Positions 40,031-48,984 of a stretch of DNA of 64,000 nucleotides are shown in pieces. The notes beneath the pieces are model-generated. The model saw only the letters and a program-made list of their open reading frames with translations. It had not been told where the DNA came from and ran no database searches. Position numbers and translations under genes: made by a program. Each line of letters starts with the position of its first letter. The first letter of the stretch is position 1. This stretch comes from JANXAZ01 sp037446605 (lineage in GTDB: Bacteria; Pseudomonadota; Alphaproteobacteria; Geminicoccales; Geminicoccaceae), in NCBI GenBank assembly GCA_037446605.1, contig JBBIIE010000003.1, positions 24,163 to 88,162 of the forward strand. The letters run 5' to 3'.

Positions 40031-41262
40031 CGGTGCTCCTCGGCGAGCAGGGCGATCGTGGTCACGAGGACCTCGAGGGCGGACGCGACGTCCTCCGGGC
40101 GGGTCGTCTCGGCCGGATCGTGGCTGATCCCGTCGCGGCAGCGCAGGAACAGCATGGCGGTCGGCGCGAGCGCCGCCATCGCCATGGCGTCGTGGCCGGC
40201 GCCGCTCACCAGCCGCCGCTCGGGGATGCCGTGCCGGGCGCAGGCCCGGCCGAGCGTGCCGACCAGCCGCGCATCGCAGGCGACCGCCGGGGCCGCGTGG
40301 GTCGTCTCGACCCGGGCCTCGACCCCTCGCCGCCGTGCCGTCTCGGCGACCAGCGCGCGCAAGCTCTCCTCGGCCCGGGCACGCGCGCCGTCCTCCGCGC
40401 TGCGCAGGTCGACCGTGAAGACCACCCGACCGGGGATCGTGTTGACCGCGCCCGGGGCCGCCTCGATCCGGCCGACCGTGGCGACCAGCCCCTCGCCGCC
40501 ACGGGCGAGCCGCTCGACGCCGAGGATCGCCTCGGCCGCGGCGCAGAGCGCGTCGCGCCGCAGCCCCATGGGCACGGTCCCGGCATGCCCCGCCTCGCCC
40601 CGGACCTCGACCCGCAGCCGGACGGCCCCGGCGATCGCCGTGACCAGCCCGAGCGGCAGACCCTCGCGGTCGAGCACCGGGCCCTGCTCGATGTGCGCCT
40701 CGAGGCAGGCCAGCACCTCCTCGGGCCGGCGGGCGCAGGCCGCGATCCCGGCCGGGTCCAGGCCGCAGCCGCGCAGCGCCTCGGCGAGGCTCACCCCGTC
40801 CCGGTCGCGGCCCCCGAGGACGGCCGGATCGAGCGTCCCGGCCATCGCCCGCGAGCCGGTGAGGGCGCAGGGGAAGCGCACCCCCTCCTCGTCGGCGAAG
40901 GCCACCACCTCGAGCGCGAAGGGCGGGACGTGGCCGGCCTCGCGGACCGCCTCGACCGCGGCCAGGCCGAGCAGCACGCCGAGCACCCCGTCGAACCGGC
41001 CGGCGTCGATCACCGTGTCGAGATGCGAGCCCAGCAGGACGGCCGGCGCACCGGGCCGCGCGCCCTCGAGCCGGCCGACCAGGTTGCCCGCCGCATCGAG
41101 CCGGGTGGCGAGCCCGGCCTCGCCCATCCAGCCCCGCACGAGGCCGGTGGCGTGCAGCCAGGCCGGCCCGTAGGCCAGCCGGGTGAGCCGCCCGGGCTCG
41201 TCGCTCACCCCGGCGAGCGCGTCGAGCCGGTCCAGCAGGCGGGAGAGCGCGGACGTGGCGAT
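40027..41262 (-). CDS. allantoate amidohydrolase/N-carbamoyl-amino-acid hydrolase family (M20)
   Basis: About 411 aa. It hydrolyses allantoate (or a related carbamoyl compound) in purine breakdown. Seen: LLDRLDALAGVSDEPGRLTRLAYGPAW, VLLGSHLDTVIDAGRFDGVLGVL (metal ligands), EVVAFADEEGVRFPCALTGSRAMAG (Glu pair), LACLEAHIEQGPVLD, GRVVFTVDLRSAEDG and RRLVSGAGHDAMAMA. The start is odd: no ATG/GTG/TTG lies near the family N-terminus. GGAGG is placed 7 nt before an ATC at 41262, which I take as a non-canonical start; GTG 41208 would cut off 18 conserved residues. Coupled to the M20 gene downstream. Confidence 0.82.
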   Translation of the reverse strand: MATSALSRLLDRLDALAGVSDEPGRLTRLAYGPAWLHATGLVRGWMGEAGLATRLDAAGNLVGRLEGARPGAPAVLLGSHLDTVIDAGRFDGVLGVLLGLAAVEAVREAGHVPPFALEVVAFADEEGVRFPCALTGSRAMAGTLDPAVLGGRDRDGVSLAEALRGCGLDPAGIAACARRPEEVLACLEAHIEQGPVLDREGLPLGLVTAIAGAVRLRVEVRGEAGHAGTVPMGLRRDALCAAAEAILGVERLARGGEGLVATVGRIEAAPGAVNTIPGRVVFTVDLRSAEDGARARAEESLRALVAETARRRGVEARVETTHAAPAVACDARLVGTLGRACARHGIPERRLVSGAGHDAMAMAALAPTAMLFLRCRDGISHDPAETTRPEDVASALEVLVTTIALLAEEHR

Positions 41263-41359
41263 GGTCGATCCTCCGCGTGGCGCCCCAGCCTTAGGGCCTT
41301 GTGCGCCCGCCTGGAACAGGGTTCGCTCGCGGGCGGCGGCGGCAGGCGGGGAGCCGGTG

Positions 41360-41734
41360 ATGGCGGCGGCGGAACTCGGGTCGGGGCGGCTCACCACCCA
41401 CGTCCTCGACACCATGCACGGTCGTCCGGCGGTCGGGCTGCACATCGAGCTCGCCCGGCTCGAGGGCGGCGAGCGCCGTCCCCTGGCCCGCGCCACCACC
41501 AACGCCGACGGACGGCTCGACGCGCCGCTGCTCGGCCCCGGCACGATCGCCCGCGGCCGCTTCGAGCTCCTGTTCCACGTCGCCGCCTATTTCCGCTCGC
41601 TCGGCGTGGCCCTGCCCGACCCGCCCTTCCTCGAGGAGGTCCCGGTCCGCTTCGGGATCGCCGATCCGGACGCCCACCACCACGTCCCCCTGCTCGTGAG
41701 CCCCTACGGCTACACCACCTACCGGGGCAGCTGA
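41360..41734 (+). CDS. 5-hydroxyisourate hydrolase (transthyretin-like)
   Basis: 124 aa. Seen: RLTTHVLDTMHGRPAVGL (conserved His and Arg of the active site), TNADGRLDAPLL, FHVAAYF, the HHHVPLLVSPYGYTTYRGS ending with the invariant YRGS. It converts 5-hydroxyisourate, the product of urate oxidation, to OHCU. ATG 41360 with GGGGAG upstream. Its stop abuts the xdhA start (TGATG overlap), making it the first gene of a long plus-strand purine operon. Divergent from the allantoate amidohydrolase gene across about 100 nt. Confidence 0.95.
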   Translation: MAAAELGSGRLTTHVLDTMHGRPAVGLHIELARLEGGERRPLARATTNADGRLDAPLLGPGTIARGRFELLFHVAAYFRSLGVALPDPPFLEEVPVRFGIADPDAHHHVPLLVSPYGYTTYRGS

Positions 41735-43203
41735 TGCGGCGGGTGGTGCGCTTCTGGCTCGGCGACGAGCTGCGCGAGGTCGAGGTCCCCACCCCCACCA
41801 CGACGCTGCTCGACTGGCTGCGCGGGCCCGGCCGTCGGCCCGGCGTCAAGGAGGGCTGCAACGAGGGCGATTGCGGCGCCTGCACCGTCCTCCTCACGCG
41901 CCTGCGCGACGGCCGGCTCGTGCACGAGCCGATCTGCGCCTGCATCCGCCTGCTCGCCACCGTCGACGGCTGCCGGATCGGCACGGTCGAGGATCTGGCC
42001 GGGGCGGACGGCGCGCTCCACCCCGTGCAGCGGGCGATGGTCGAGCAGCACGGCAGCCAGTGCGGATTCTGCACGCCCGGCTTCGTGGTGGCGCTGCACG
42101 CCCTCTGGCTCGACCGGCCCGAGCCACCCGAGGAGGCCAGCGTCGACGGCTGGCTCGCCGGCAATCTCTGCCGCTGCACCGGCTACGGGCCGATCGTGCG
42201 GGCCGCCCGCGCGGCCTACGCGCTCGGCGATCCGGCCGGCGATCCGCTGCGCGCGAACGAGCCGCTCTGGCGTGCCCGGCTCGCCGCGCTCGCCGACCCG
42301 GACACCCTCCTGGTCGAGGGAGGGGGCGGGGCGCGGCTCGTGGCGCCCACCACGCTCGAGGAGACGCTCGACCTCCTGGCCGAGCGGCCCGACGCCCTGC
42401 TCCTCGCCGGCGGGACCGACATCGGGCTCTGGATCACCAAGGAGCTGCGCCGGCCGGCACTCCTCCTCTGGCTCGGGCGGGTGGCCGGGCTCGACCGGGT
42501 CGAGGAGGACGCACCCGGTCTCCGCCTCGGCGCCACGGTCACCTGGCGCGAGGCCGGGCCGGCGCTGCGCCGGCTGGCACCCGGCACGGCCGAGCTCCTC
42601 GACCGCTTCGCCGGCGAGCAGGTCCGTGCCGTGGCCACGGTCGCGGGCAACCTCGCCAACGCCTCGCCGGTCGGCGACGGCCCCCCCGCCCTCCTGGCGC
42701 TCGACGCCCGGCTCGTGCTGCGCCGGCGCGATCGCCGCCGCGAGCTGCCGCTCGAGCGCTTCTTCCTCGACTATCGGCGCACCGCCCTCGAGCCGGGCGA
42801 GCTGATCGAGACGGTCCTGGTCCCGCGCCCCGCCCCCGGCACCCGCCTCGTCTTCGAGAAGGTGAGCCGGCGCCGCGACCAGGACATCGCCACCGTGAGC
42901 GCCGGCATCGCGCTCGCGGTCGAGAACGGTCGGGTGGCGCAGGTCCGGCTCGCCTTCGGCGGCATGGCGGCGATCCCGGTCCGGGCGCGGGCGGCGGAAG
43001 CGGCGCTCCAAGGTGCCGTTTGGGACGAGGCCACGATCGAGCGGGCCGCCGCCGCGCTCGACCACGACTTCACGCCGATCTCCGACCATCGCGGCTCGGC
43101 CACCTATCGCCGGACGCTGGCCGCCAATCTCTTGCGCCGTCTCTGGCTCGAGAGCCGGGGCGTGCCGGTCCGCCTGCATGCCGCGGAGCCCGCGCTTGGC
43201 TGA
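41734..43203 (+). CDS. xdhA: xanthine dehydrogenase small subunit (2Fe-2S and FAD)
   Basis: 489 aa. Two [2Fe-2S] clusters: CNEGDCGACTVLL (about residues 40-52) and QCGFCTPGFVVAL with NLCRCTGYGPIV (about 110-150). FAD domain: VAPTTLEETLDLLAERPDALLLAGGTDIGL, VRAVATVAGNLANASPVGDGPPAL (FAD loop) and EKVSRRRDQDIATVSAGI. It carries electrons from the molybdenum centre in XdhB to NAD+. Partner of xdhB, whose TTG start lies inside its last codons. Confidence 0.95.
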   Translation: MRRVVRFWLGDELREVEVPTPTTTLLDWLRGPGRRPGVKEGCNEGDCGACTVLLTRLRDGRLVHEPICACIRLLATVDGCRIGTVEDLAGADGALHPVQRAMVEQHGSQCGFCTPGFVVALHALWLDRPEPPEEASVDGWLAGNLCRCTGYGPIVRAARAAYALGDPAGDPLRANEPLWRARLAALADPDTLLVEGGGGARLVAPTTLEETLDLLAERPDALLLAGGTDIGLWITKELRRPALLLWLGRVAGLDRVEEDAPGLRLGATVTWREAGPALRRLAPGTAELLDRFAGEQVRAVATVAGNLANASPVGDGPPALLALDARLVLRRRDRRRELPLERFFLDYRRTALEPGELIETVLVPRPAPGTRLVFEKVSRRRDQDIATVSAGIALAVENGRVAQVRLAFGGMAAIPVRARAAEAALQGAVWDEATIERAAAALDHDFTPISDHRGSATYRRTLAANLLRRLWLESRGVPVRLHAAEPALG

Positions 43204-45526
43204 GCCGGTCGAACGCATCCGCGGCGACGTCCACGAGCCGGTCGCGCACGATTCGGCGGTCGGCCACGTCACCGGCCGGGCCGCCTATGTCGACGACCTG
43301 CCCGAGCCCGCGGGCTGCCTGCACCTGGCGCTCGTGACCGCGGAGCGGGCGCACGCCCGCATCCTCGACCTCGACCTCGAGGCGGTTCGCCGGGCCGCGG
43401 GCGTGGTGGCCGTGCTGACCGCCGCGGATCTGGGCGAGGCGTGCGACATCAGCCCGGTCCACGCCCAGGACGAGCCGGTGCTGGCGGCGGGCGAGGCCCG
43501 CTTCTGGGGCCAGCCGCTCGCCGTCGTGGCGGCGGAGACGCGCGAGCAGGCCCGCCTCGCCGCACGGCTCGCCCGGGTCGGCTACGCGGATCTTCCGGCC
43601 ACACTCACCATCGAGCAGGCCCGCGCCGCCGGCGGCGAGCTCGTCTGCACGCCGCTCACCCTCCGCCGCGGCGAGGTCGAGGCGGCGCTCGCCGCCGCCC
43701 CCTGCCGGCTCGCCGGCCGGCTGCGCTGCGGCGCACAGGAGCATTTCTACCTCGAGGGCCAGGTGGCGCTCGCCGTTCCCGGCCTCGAGGGCGAGATGCT
43801 CGTCTGGTCCTCGACCCAGCACCCCTCCGAGACCCAGCTCATGGTGGCCCGGGCACTCGGCCTGCCCATGGCGGCGGTGACCGTGCGCTGCCGGCGGCTC
43901 GGCGGCGGCTTCGGCGGCAAGGAGACCCAGGCCAATCTCTGGGCCGTGCTCGCCGCACTCGTCGCGGCGCGCACCGGCCGTCCGGCCAAGCTCCGCCCGG
44001 ACCGCGACGAGGACATGGTCGTGACCGGCAAACGGCACGACTTCCTGACCGAGTTCGAGGTCGGCTTCGACCGCGGGGGGAGGATCCACGCCGTCCGCGC
44101 CACGCTCACGGCGCGCTGCGGCCATTCGGCCGATCTGTCCGGGCCGGTCACCGACCGCGCCCTGTTCCACGCCGACAACGCCTACCACTACCCGGCCGTG
44201 CGGCTGGCCTCGGAGCCGTTGCGGACCAACACCTGCTCGGCCACGGCGTTCCGCGGCTTCGGCGGGCCGCAGGGCGTGCTCGTGGCCGAGCGGATCGTCG
44301 AGGAGGTGGCCTTCGCCACCGGCCTCGACCCGCTCGACGTGCGCCGGCGCAACCTCTACCGCGAGGGCGATCCCACCCCCTACCACCAGCCGATCGAGGA
44401 CGTGCCGCTCGAGGCGATCCTGGACGAGCTCGAGCGCCGCAGCGCCTACCGCGAGCGGCGCCGCGCGATCGCCGCCTTCAACGCCGGAAGCCCGGTCCTC
44501 AAGAAGGGGATCGCCCTCACCCCGGTGAAGTTCGGCATCTCCTTCACCGCCACCTGGTACAACCAGGCGGGCGCGCTCCTGCACGTCTACCGCGACGGCA
44601 GCGTCCTCCTGGCACACGGCGGCGTCGAGATGGGCCAGGGTCTGTTCGTGAAGGTGGCGCAGGTGGTGGCGCACGAGCTCGGCCTCGATCTGGAGCGGAT
44701 CCGGCTCGCCACCACCGACACCGGCAAGGTCCCGAACAGCTCGGCCACCGCCGCCTCCTCGGGCAGCGATCTGAACGGCATGGCCGCGCAGGCGGCGGCC
44801 CGCACCCTCAAGGAGCGGCTCACCGCCTTCGCCGCCGGACGCTGGTCGGTCCCCGAGGACCGGATCGCCTGGCTGCCGGGGCGGGTGCGCGTCGGCAACC
44901 AGGAGATCGCCTGGGACGAGCTCGTGGCCGAGGCCTGGCGGGCGCGCATCCAGCTCTGGGCCTCGGGTTTCTACCGCACGCCCGAGATCCACTGGGACAG
45001 GCAGGCCGGCCGCGGCCGGCCGTTCTACTACTTCGCCTGCGGGGCGGCCTGCGCCGAGGTCACGATCGACACGCTGACCGGCGAGCAGCTGATCGACCGT
45101 GTCGACGTGCTGCACGACTGCGGTCGCTCCTTGAGCCCGGCCGTGGACATCGGCCAGATCGAGGGGGCGCTCGTCCAGGGGATCGGCTGGCTCACCACCG
45201 AGGAGCTGGTCTGGGACGAGCGCGGGCGGCTGCGCACGCACGCCCCCTCGACCTACAAGATCCCGGCCGCCGGCGACCGGCCGCGGATCCTGAACATCGC
45301 GCTCTTCGAGGGGGCACCCAACCGCAAACCCACGATCCACCGCTCCAAGGCCGTGGGCGAGCCGCCGCTGATGCTCGCGACCGCGGTCCTGCACGCGCTC
45401 TCGGACGCGGTCGCGAGCGTCGGCGGGCACCGCCTCTGCCCGCGGCTCGATCCGCCGGCCACCGCCGAGGCGGTGCTGGCCGCGGTCGAGCGGGTCCGCG
45501 CGGCCACGGCAGGGACGACACGGTGA
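43196..45526 (+). CDS. xdhB: xanthine dehydrogenase large subunit (molybdopterin)
   Basis: 776 aa. It hydroxylates hypoxanthine and xanthine to urate. Seen: DSAVGHVTGRAAYVDDLPEP, CGAQEHFYLEGQVALAVP (with the glutamine/Glu region), RRLGGGFGGKETQ, RHDFLTEFEVGFD, NTCSATAFRGFGGPQG, LLHVYRDGSVLLAHGGVEMGQGL, SSATAASSGSDLNG, and the C-terminal KAVGEPPLMLATAVLHAL with the catalytic Glu. The TTG at 43196 was chosen because GGAG lies 8 nt before it and the frame has no other plausible start; it overlaps xdhA by 8 nt. GTGA overlap to xdhC. Confidence 0.95.
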   Translation: MAEPVERIRGDVHEPVAHDSAVGHVTGRAAYVDDLPEPAGCLHLALVTAERAHARILDLDLEAVRRAAGVVAVLTAADLGEACDISPVHAQDEPVLAAGEARFWGQPLAVVAAETREQARLAARLARVGYADLPATLTIEQARAAGGELVCTPLTLRRGEVEAALAAAPCRLAGRLRCGAQEHFYLEGQVALAVPGLEGEMLVWSSTQHPSETQLMVARALGLPMAAVTVRCRRLGGGFGGKETQANLWAVLAALVAARTGRPAKLRPDRDEDMVVTGKRHDFLTEFEVGFDRGGRIHAVRATLTARCGHSADLSGPVTDRALFHADNAYHYPAVRLASEPLRTNTCSATAFRGFGGPQGVLVAERIVEEVAFATGLDPLDVRRRNLYREGDPTPYHQPIEDVPLEAILDELERRSAYRERRRAIAAFNAGSPVLKKGIALTPVKFGISFTATWYNQAGALLHVYRDGSVLLAHGGVEMGQGLFVKVAQVVAHELGLDLERIRLATTDTGKVPNSSATAASSGSDLNGMAAQAAARTLKERLTAFAAGRWSVPEDRIAWLPGRVRVGNQEIAWDELVAEAWRARIQLWASGFYRTPEIHWDRQAGRGRPFYYFACGAACAEVTIDTLTGEQLIDRVDVLHDCGRSLSPAVDIGQIEGALVQGIGWLTTEELVWDERGRLRTHAPSTYKIPAAGDRPRILNIALFEGAPNRKPTIHRSKAVGEPPLMLATAVLHALSDAVASVGGHRLCPRLDPPATAEAVLAAVERVRAATAGTTR

Positions 45527-46350
45527 GCGGCCTCGCGGCCACGCTCGCCCACCTGCTCGCCGTCGATCGACCGGCGGTGCTGGTGACCGTCGCCACGGCG
45601 CACGGCTCGACGCCGCGGGCTCCGGGGGCGCGGATGCTCGTGCACGCCCAGGGGATCGCCGGCACGGTCGGCGGCGGCGAGCTCGAATGGCGGGCGATCG
45701 CCCGGGCCCGGGCGATGCTCGCGGCGGGCGAGAGCGCGGCCGCGCTCGAGCTCGTGCTCGGTCCCGGGCTCGGCCAGTGCTGCGGCGGCCGGGTCGGGCT
45801 CGAGCTGGTGCGGGCCGACGCCGCGCTCCTCGCCCGGCTGGAGGCCGAGGAGGCGGCCGAGCGGGCGGCCCGACCGCGCGTGCTGCTGTTCGGCGCCGGC
45901 CATGTCGGCCGCGCGCTGGCGCGGAGCCTGGCTCCCCTCCCCCTGCGCGTCGCCTGGATCGATCCGCGCCCCGACGCCTTCCCGCCCGATCCGCCGGTCG
46001 AGGTCGAGCGGGTGTGCGCCGGCGCGCCGGTGCGCATCCTCGAGGAAGCGCCCGAGGTGGCGGGTGTGCTCGTCTCGACCCACAGCCACGCGCTCGACTT
46101 CGAGCTCGTGGCGGCCGCGCTCGCCCGCGACGATCCGGCCCATGTCGGCCTGATCGGCTCGACGAGCAAGCGCGCCCGCTTCGTGCACGGCCTGCGGGGG
46201 CTGGGCCTGGGCGAGGAGCGGATCGCCCGGCTCGCCTGCCCGCTCGGCGGGACCACCGCCGACAAGCGGCCCGAGGTCATCGCACTTCTCGCCACGGCCG
46301 AGCTCTGGCGTGCGCTCGGCACGGCCCCGGCCGAACGGAGCCGCAGGTGA
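45523..46350 (+). CDS. xdhC: xanthine dehydrogenase accessory protein (Moco insertion)
   Basis: 275 aa. XdhC binds and sulfurates the molybdenum cofactor and inserts it into XdhB. Seen: LVTVATAHGSTPRAPGARMLVHAQG, AGTVGGGELEWRAI, GPGLGQCCGGRVGLELV (cofactor-handling cysteines), the Rossmann VLLFGAGHVGRALARSLAPL, STHSHALDFELV, VGLIGSTSKRARFV and CPLGGTTADKRPEVIALL. GTG 45523 overlaps the xdhB stop, and its own stop overlaps the ABC ATPase start, so oxidation and uptake are one transcript. Confidence 0.94.
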   Translation: MSGLAATLAHLLAVDRPAVLVTVATAHGSTPRAPGARMLVHAQGIAGTVGGGELEWRAIARARAMLAAGESAAALELVLGPGLGQCCGGRVGLELVRADAALLARLEAEEAAERAARPRVLLFGAGHVGRALARSLAPLPLRVAWIDPRPDAFPPDPPVEVERVCAGAPVRILEEAPEVAGVLVSTHSHALDFELVAAALARDDPAHVGLIGSTSKRARFVHGLRGLGLGEERIARLACPLGGTTADKRPEVIALLATAELWRALGTAPAERSRR

Positions 46351-47927
46351 GCGTCCCACCCCGCCTCGAGCTCGAGGGCATCACCAAGCGGTTCGGCCGG
46401 CTGCTCGCCAACGATGCGATCGATCTCGTCGTTCGGCCGGGCGAGATCCACGCGCTCCTCGGCGAGAACGGGGCCGGCAAGTCGACGCTGGTCAAGCAGA
46501 TCTACGGCCTGCTCGAGCCCGATTCCGGGACCATCCGGGTCGACGGCCGGGCGGTCCGCATCGGCGGTCCGAGGATCGCCCGCCGGCTCGGCATCGCCGT
46601 GGTCTTCCAGCACTTCACGCTGGTCGACGCCCTGGACGTCGCCGAGAACGTGGCGCTCGGGCTCGACGAGCGGCTGCCCCGGCGCGAGCTCGCGCGCCGC
46701 ATCGCCGCCGCGGGCGAGGCCTACGGCCTGTCGCTCGACCCCGACCGGCCGGTGCGCGAGCTGTCGATGGGCGAGCGGCAGCGGGTCGAGATCGTCCGCT
46801 GCCTGCTGGAGCGGCCGCGCCTCCTGGTCATGGACGAGCCGACCTCGGTCCTGACCCCGCAGGAGGCCGAGCGGCTGTTCGCCACGCTGCGCCGGCTCGC
46901 CGCCGAGGGCTGCGCGATCCTCTACATCTCGCACAAGCTCGCCGAGATCGTCGCCTTGTGCGAGCGCGCCACGATCCTGCGCGCCGGTCGGGTCGTGGCG
47001 AGCCTCGATCCGCGCACCACCGATGCCCGCGAGCTCGCCGCGCGGATGGTCGGCCCCGAGCCGCACGCCGGGGAGCCGCACGCCGGGGAGCCGCACGCCG
47101 GGGAGCCGCACGCCGGGGAGCCGGGCGGGACGTCGCCACGCCGGCCGGTCCGGCTCGCCGTCGAGCGGCTCTCGCTGCCGGCCGACCACCCGTTCGGGGT
47201 GGCGCTCGACGCGCTGTCGATCGAGCTCGGCGCCGGCGAGATCCTGGGCATCGCGGGCATCGCCGGCAACGGCCAGGACGAGCTCCTGGCGGCCCTCGCC
47301 GGGGAGCGTGCGGCACCCCGGCCCGAGGCGATCCGGCTCGACGGCCGGCCGATCGGCGGGCTCGGCCCGAGCGCGCGACGGGCGCTCGGGCTCGTCGCGG
47401 TGCCGGAGGAGCGGCTCGGCCACGCGGCGGTCGGCGAGCTCGGGCTCCCCGCCAACACCGTGCTCGGGGCACGCGAGCGGCTCGCCCTCGCCCCGGGCGG
47501 GGTGGTGCGCTGGGCCCGGGCGCGGGCGGCCACGGCGCGGATCGTCCAGCGGCTCGACGTGCGCACGCCTTCGCTCGACGCCCCGGCGGCGGCGCTGTCC
47601 GGCGGCAACCTGCAGAAGTTCGTGATCGGCCGCGCGATCCTCCAGGACCCGCTGGTCCTGGTCGCGGCGCAGCCGACCTGGGGGGTGGACGCGGCGGCGA
47701 CGGCGGCGATCCATGCCGCGCTCCGCGCGCTCGCCCGGGCCGGGGCCGCGCTGCTCCTGATCAGCCAGGACCTCGACGAGCTGCTGCTGCTGGCCGATCG
47801 GCTGGCCGTCCTCGACCGCGGCCGGCTCTCACCGGCCCGGCCGGTGGCCGGCCTCGCCCGTGCGGAGATCGGGCTGTTGATGGGAGGCCTGCACGAGCGG
47901 ACGGGTGAGGTCGTCGATGGCGCTTGA
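46347..47927 (+). CDS. purine/nucleoside-type ABC transporter ATPase, two nucleotide-binding domains
   Basis: 526 aa double-NBD protein of the BMP/YufO-type (simple sugar/nucleoside) family. NBD1: Walker A GENGAGKST (about residues 37-45), signature LSMGERQRVEI, Walker B LLVMDEPTSVLTP, with H-loop SHKL. NBD2: degenerate Walker A GIAGNGQDEL, signature LSGGNLQKFVIGR, Walker B LVLVAAQPTWGVD. Between them a linker consists of four EPHAG repeats. It energises two permeases encoded downstream; no BMP-type lipoprotein binding component is present in the window. Uptake of purines such as xanthine, urate or allantoin is inferred from xdhABC. Confidence 0.92.
   Translation: MSVPPRLELEGITKRFGRLLANDAIDLVVRPGEIHALLGENGAGKSTLVKQIYGLLEPDSGTIRVDGRAVRIGGPRIARRLGIAVVFQHFTLVDALDVAENVALGLDERLPRRELARRIAAAGEAYGLSLDPDRPVRELSMGERQRVEIVRCLLERPRLLVMDEPTSVLTPQEAERLFATLRRLAAEGCAILYISHKLAEIVALCERATILRAGRVVASLDPRTTDARELAARMVGPEPHAGEPHAGEPHAGEPHAGEPGGTSPRRPVRLAVERLSLPADHPFGVALDALSIELGAGEILGIAGIAGNGQDELLAALAGERAAPRPEAIRLDGRPIGGLGPSARRALGLVAVPEERLGHAAVGELGLPANTVLGARERLALAPGGVVRWARARAATARIVQRLDVRTPSLDAPAAALSGGNLQKFVIGRAILQDPLVLVAAQPTWGVDAAATAAIHAALRALARAGAALLLISQDLDELLLLADRLAVLDRGRLSPARPVAGLARAEIGLLMGGLHERTGEVVDGA
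47058..47117 (+). repeat. 15-bp tandem repeat in the ABC ATPase linker
   Basis: Four perfect GAGCCGCACGCCGGG units encoding EPHAG, in the linker between the two nucleotide-binding domains. Unit length is a multiple of three, so copy-number change keeps the frame. Confidence 0.9.
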
Positions 47928-48984
47928 GCTCGAGCGTCGCCCCCTGCCCTCCACCCTCTGGCGGATCCTGGCGCCGCTCCTCGCGGTGGCGCTCACCGCA
48001 CTCGCCGGCCTCGGCCTGTTCCTGGCCCTGGGTGCCGATCCGAGCCGCGCCCTCTGGTCGTTCTTCGTGGCGCCCCTGACGAGCCTCTGGGGTGTCGGCG
48101 AGCTGCTCGTCAAGGCCGCCCCGCTGGCGCTGATCGCCCTCGGCCTGGCGCCGGGCTTCCGGGCGGGGGTGTGGAACATCGGCGCCGAGGGTCAGCTGAC
48201 GGTCGGGGCGATCGCCGGCGGCGGGCTCCTGCTCGCCCTCTGGCCGCTCGACGCCGCCTGGGTGCTGCCGGCGGCGATCCTGGCCGGCATGGCGGGCGGG
48301 GCCGCCTGGGCCTGGATCCCGGCGGTGCTGCGCACCCGCCGCGGGGCGAGCGAGATCCTGGTGAGCCTGATGCTCGCCTACGTCGCCCAACTGCTGCTCT
48401 CCGCACTGGTCTACGGTCCCTGGCGCGATCCCGAGGGGTTCAACTTCCCGCAGACCCGCCTGTTCCAGGTGAGCCTGCCGGTCCTGGTCGAGGCGACCCG
48501 GCTGCATCCGGGGGTGGTGCTGGCCCCGCTCCTGGCGCTCCTCCTCTGGCTCCTGCTCGGCCGCACCCTCCTGGGCCTCGCCCTCGAGGTGACCGGCAGG
48601 GCGCCGGCGGCGGCCGGGCTGGCCGGCTTCGCGCAGCCCCGCCTGGTGCGGGGCTGCCTGCTCGCCGGCGGGGCCATGGCCGGGCTCGCCGGCATCCTGG
48701 AGGCCACGGGGCCGGTCGGTCAGCTCGTGCCGGTCCTCACCCCGGGCTACGGCTTCACCGCGATCATCGTGGCCTTCCTCGGCCGGCTGCACCCCTTGGG
48801 CATCCTGCCGGCGGCGCTCGTCGTGGCGCTCGCCTATCTGGGCGGCGAGACGGCGCAGATCGAGGCCGGCCTGCCGCAGGCGGTGACCGGCCTGTTCCAG
48901 GGGCTCCTGCTGCTCTTCCTGCTCGCCGCCGAACTCCTCGTCCACTACCGGATCCGCCGTCGCGAGGGAGCGTCCCGGCGATGA
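47917..48984 (+). CDS. ABC transporter permease, BMP/nucleoside type (first)
   Basis: 355 aa, about nine to ten TMs, of the YufP/NupP type: ILAPLLAVALTALAGLGLFLAL, ALIALGLAPGFRAGVWNIGAEGQLTVGAI (with the family GxxNIGxEGQ loop), ILVSLMLAYVAQLLLSALVYGPWRDP, VTGRAPAAAGLAGF (EAA-like cytoplasmic loop) and GFTAIIVAFLGRLHPLGI. ATG 47917 overlaps the ATPase stop, with GAGG upstream. Co-operonic with the second permease via ATGA. Confidence 0.93.
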   Translation: MALELERRPLPSTLWRILAPLLAVALTALAGLGLFLALGADPSRALWSFFVAPLTSLWGVGELLVKAAPLALIALGLAPGFRAGVWNIGAEGQLTVGAIAGGGLLLALWPLDAAWVLPAAILAGMAGGAAWAWIPAVLRTRRGASEILVSLMLAYVAQLLLSALVYGPWRDPEGFNFPQTRLFQVSLPVLVEATRLHPGVVLAPLLALLLWLLLGRTLLGLALEVTGRAPAAAGLAGFAQPRLVRGCLLAGGAMAGLAGILEATGPVGQLVPVLTPGYGFTAIIVAFLGRLHPLGILPAALVVALAYLGGETAQIEAGLPQAVTGLFQGLLLLFLLAAELLVHYRIRRREGASRR

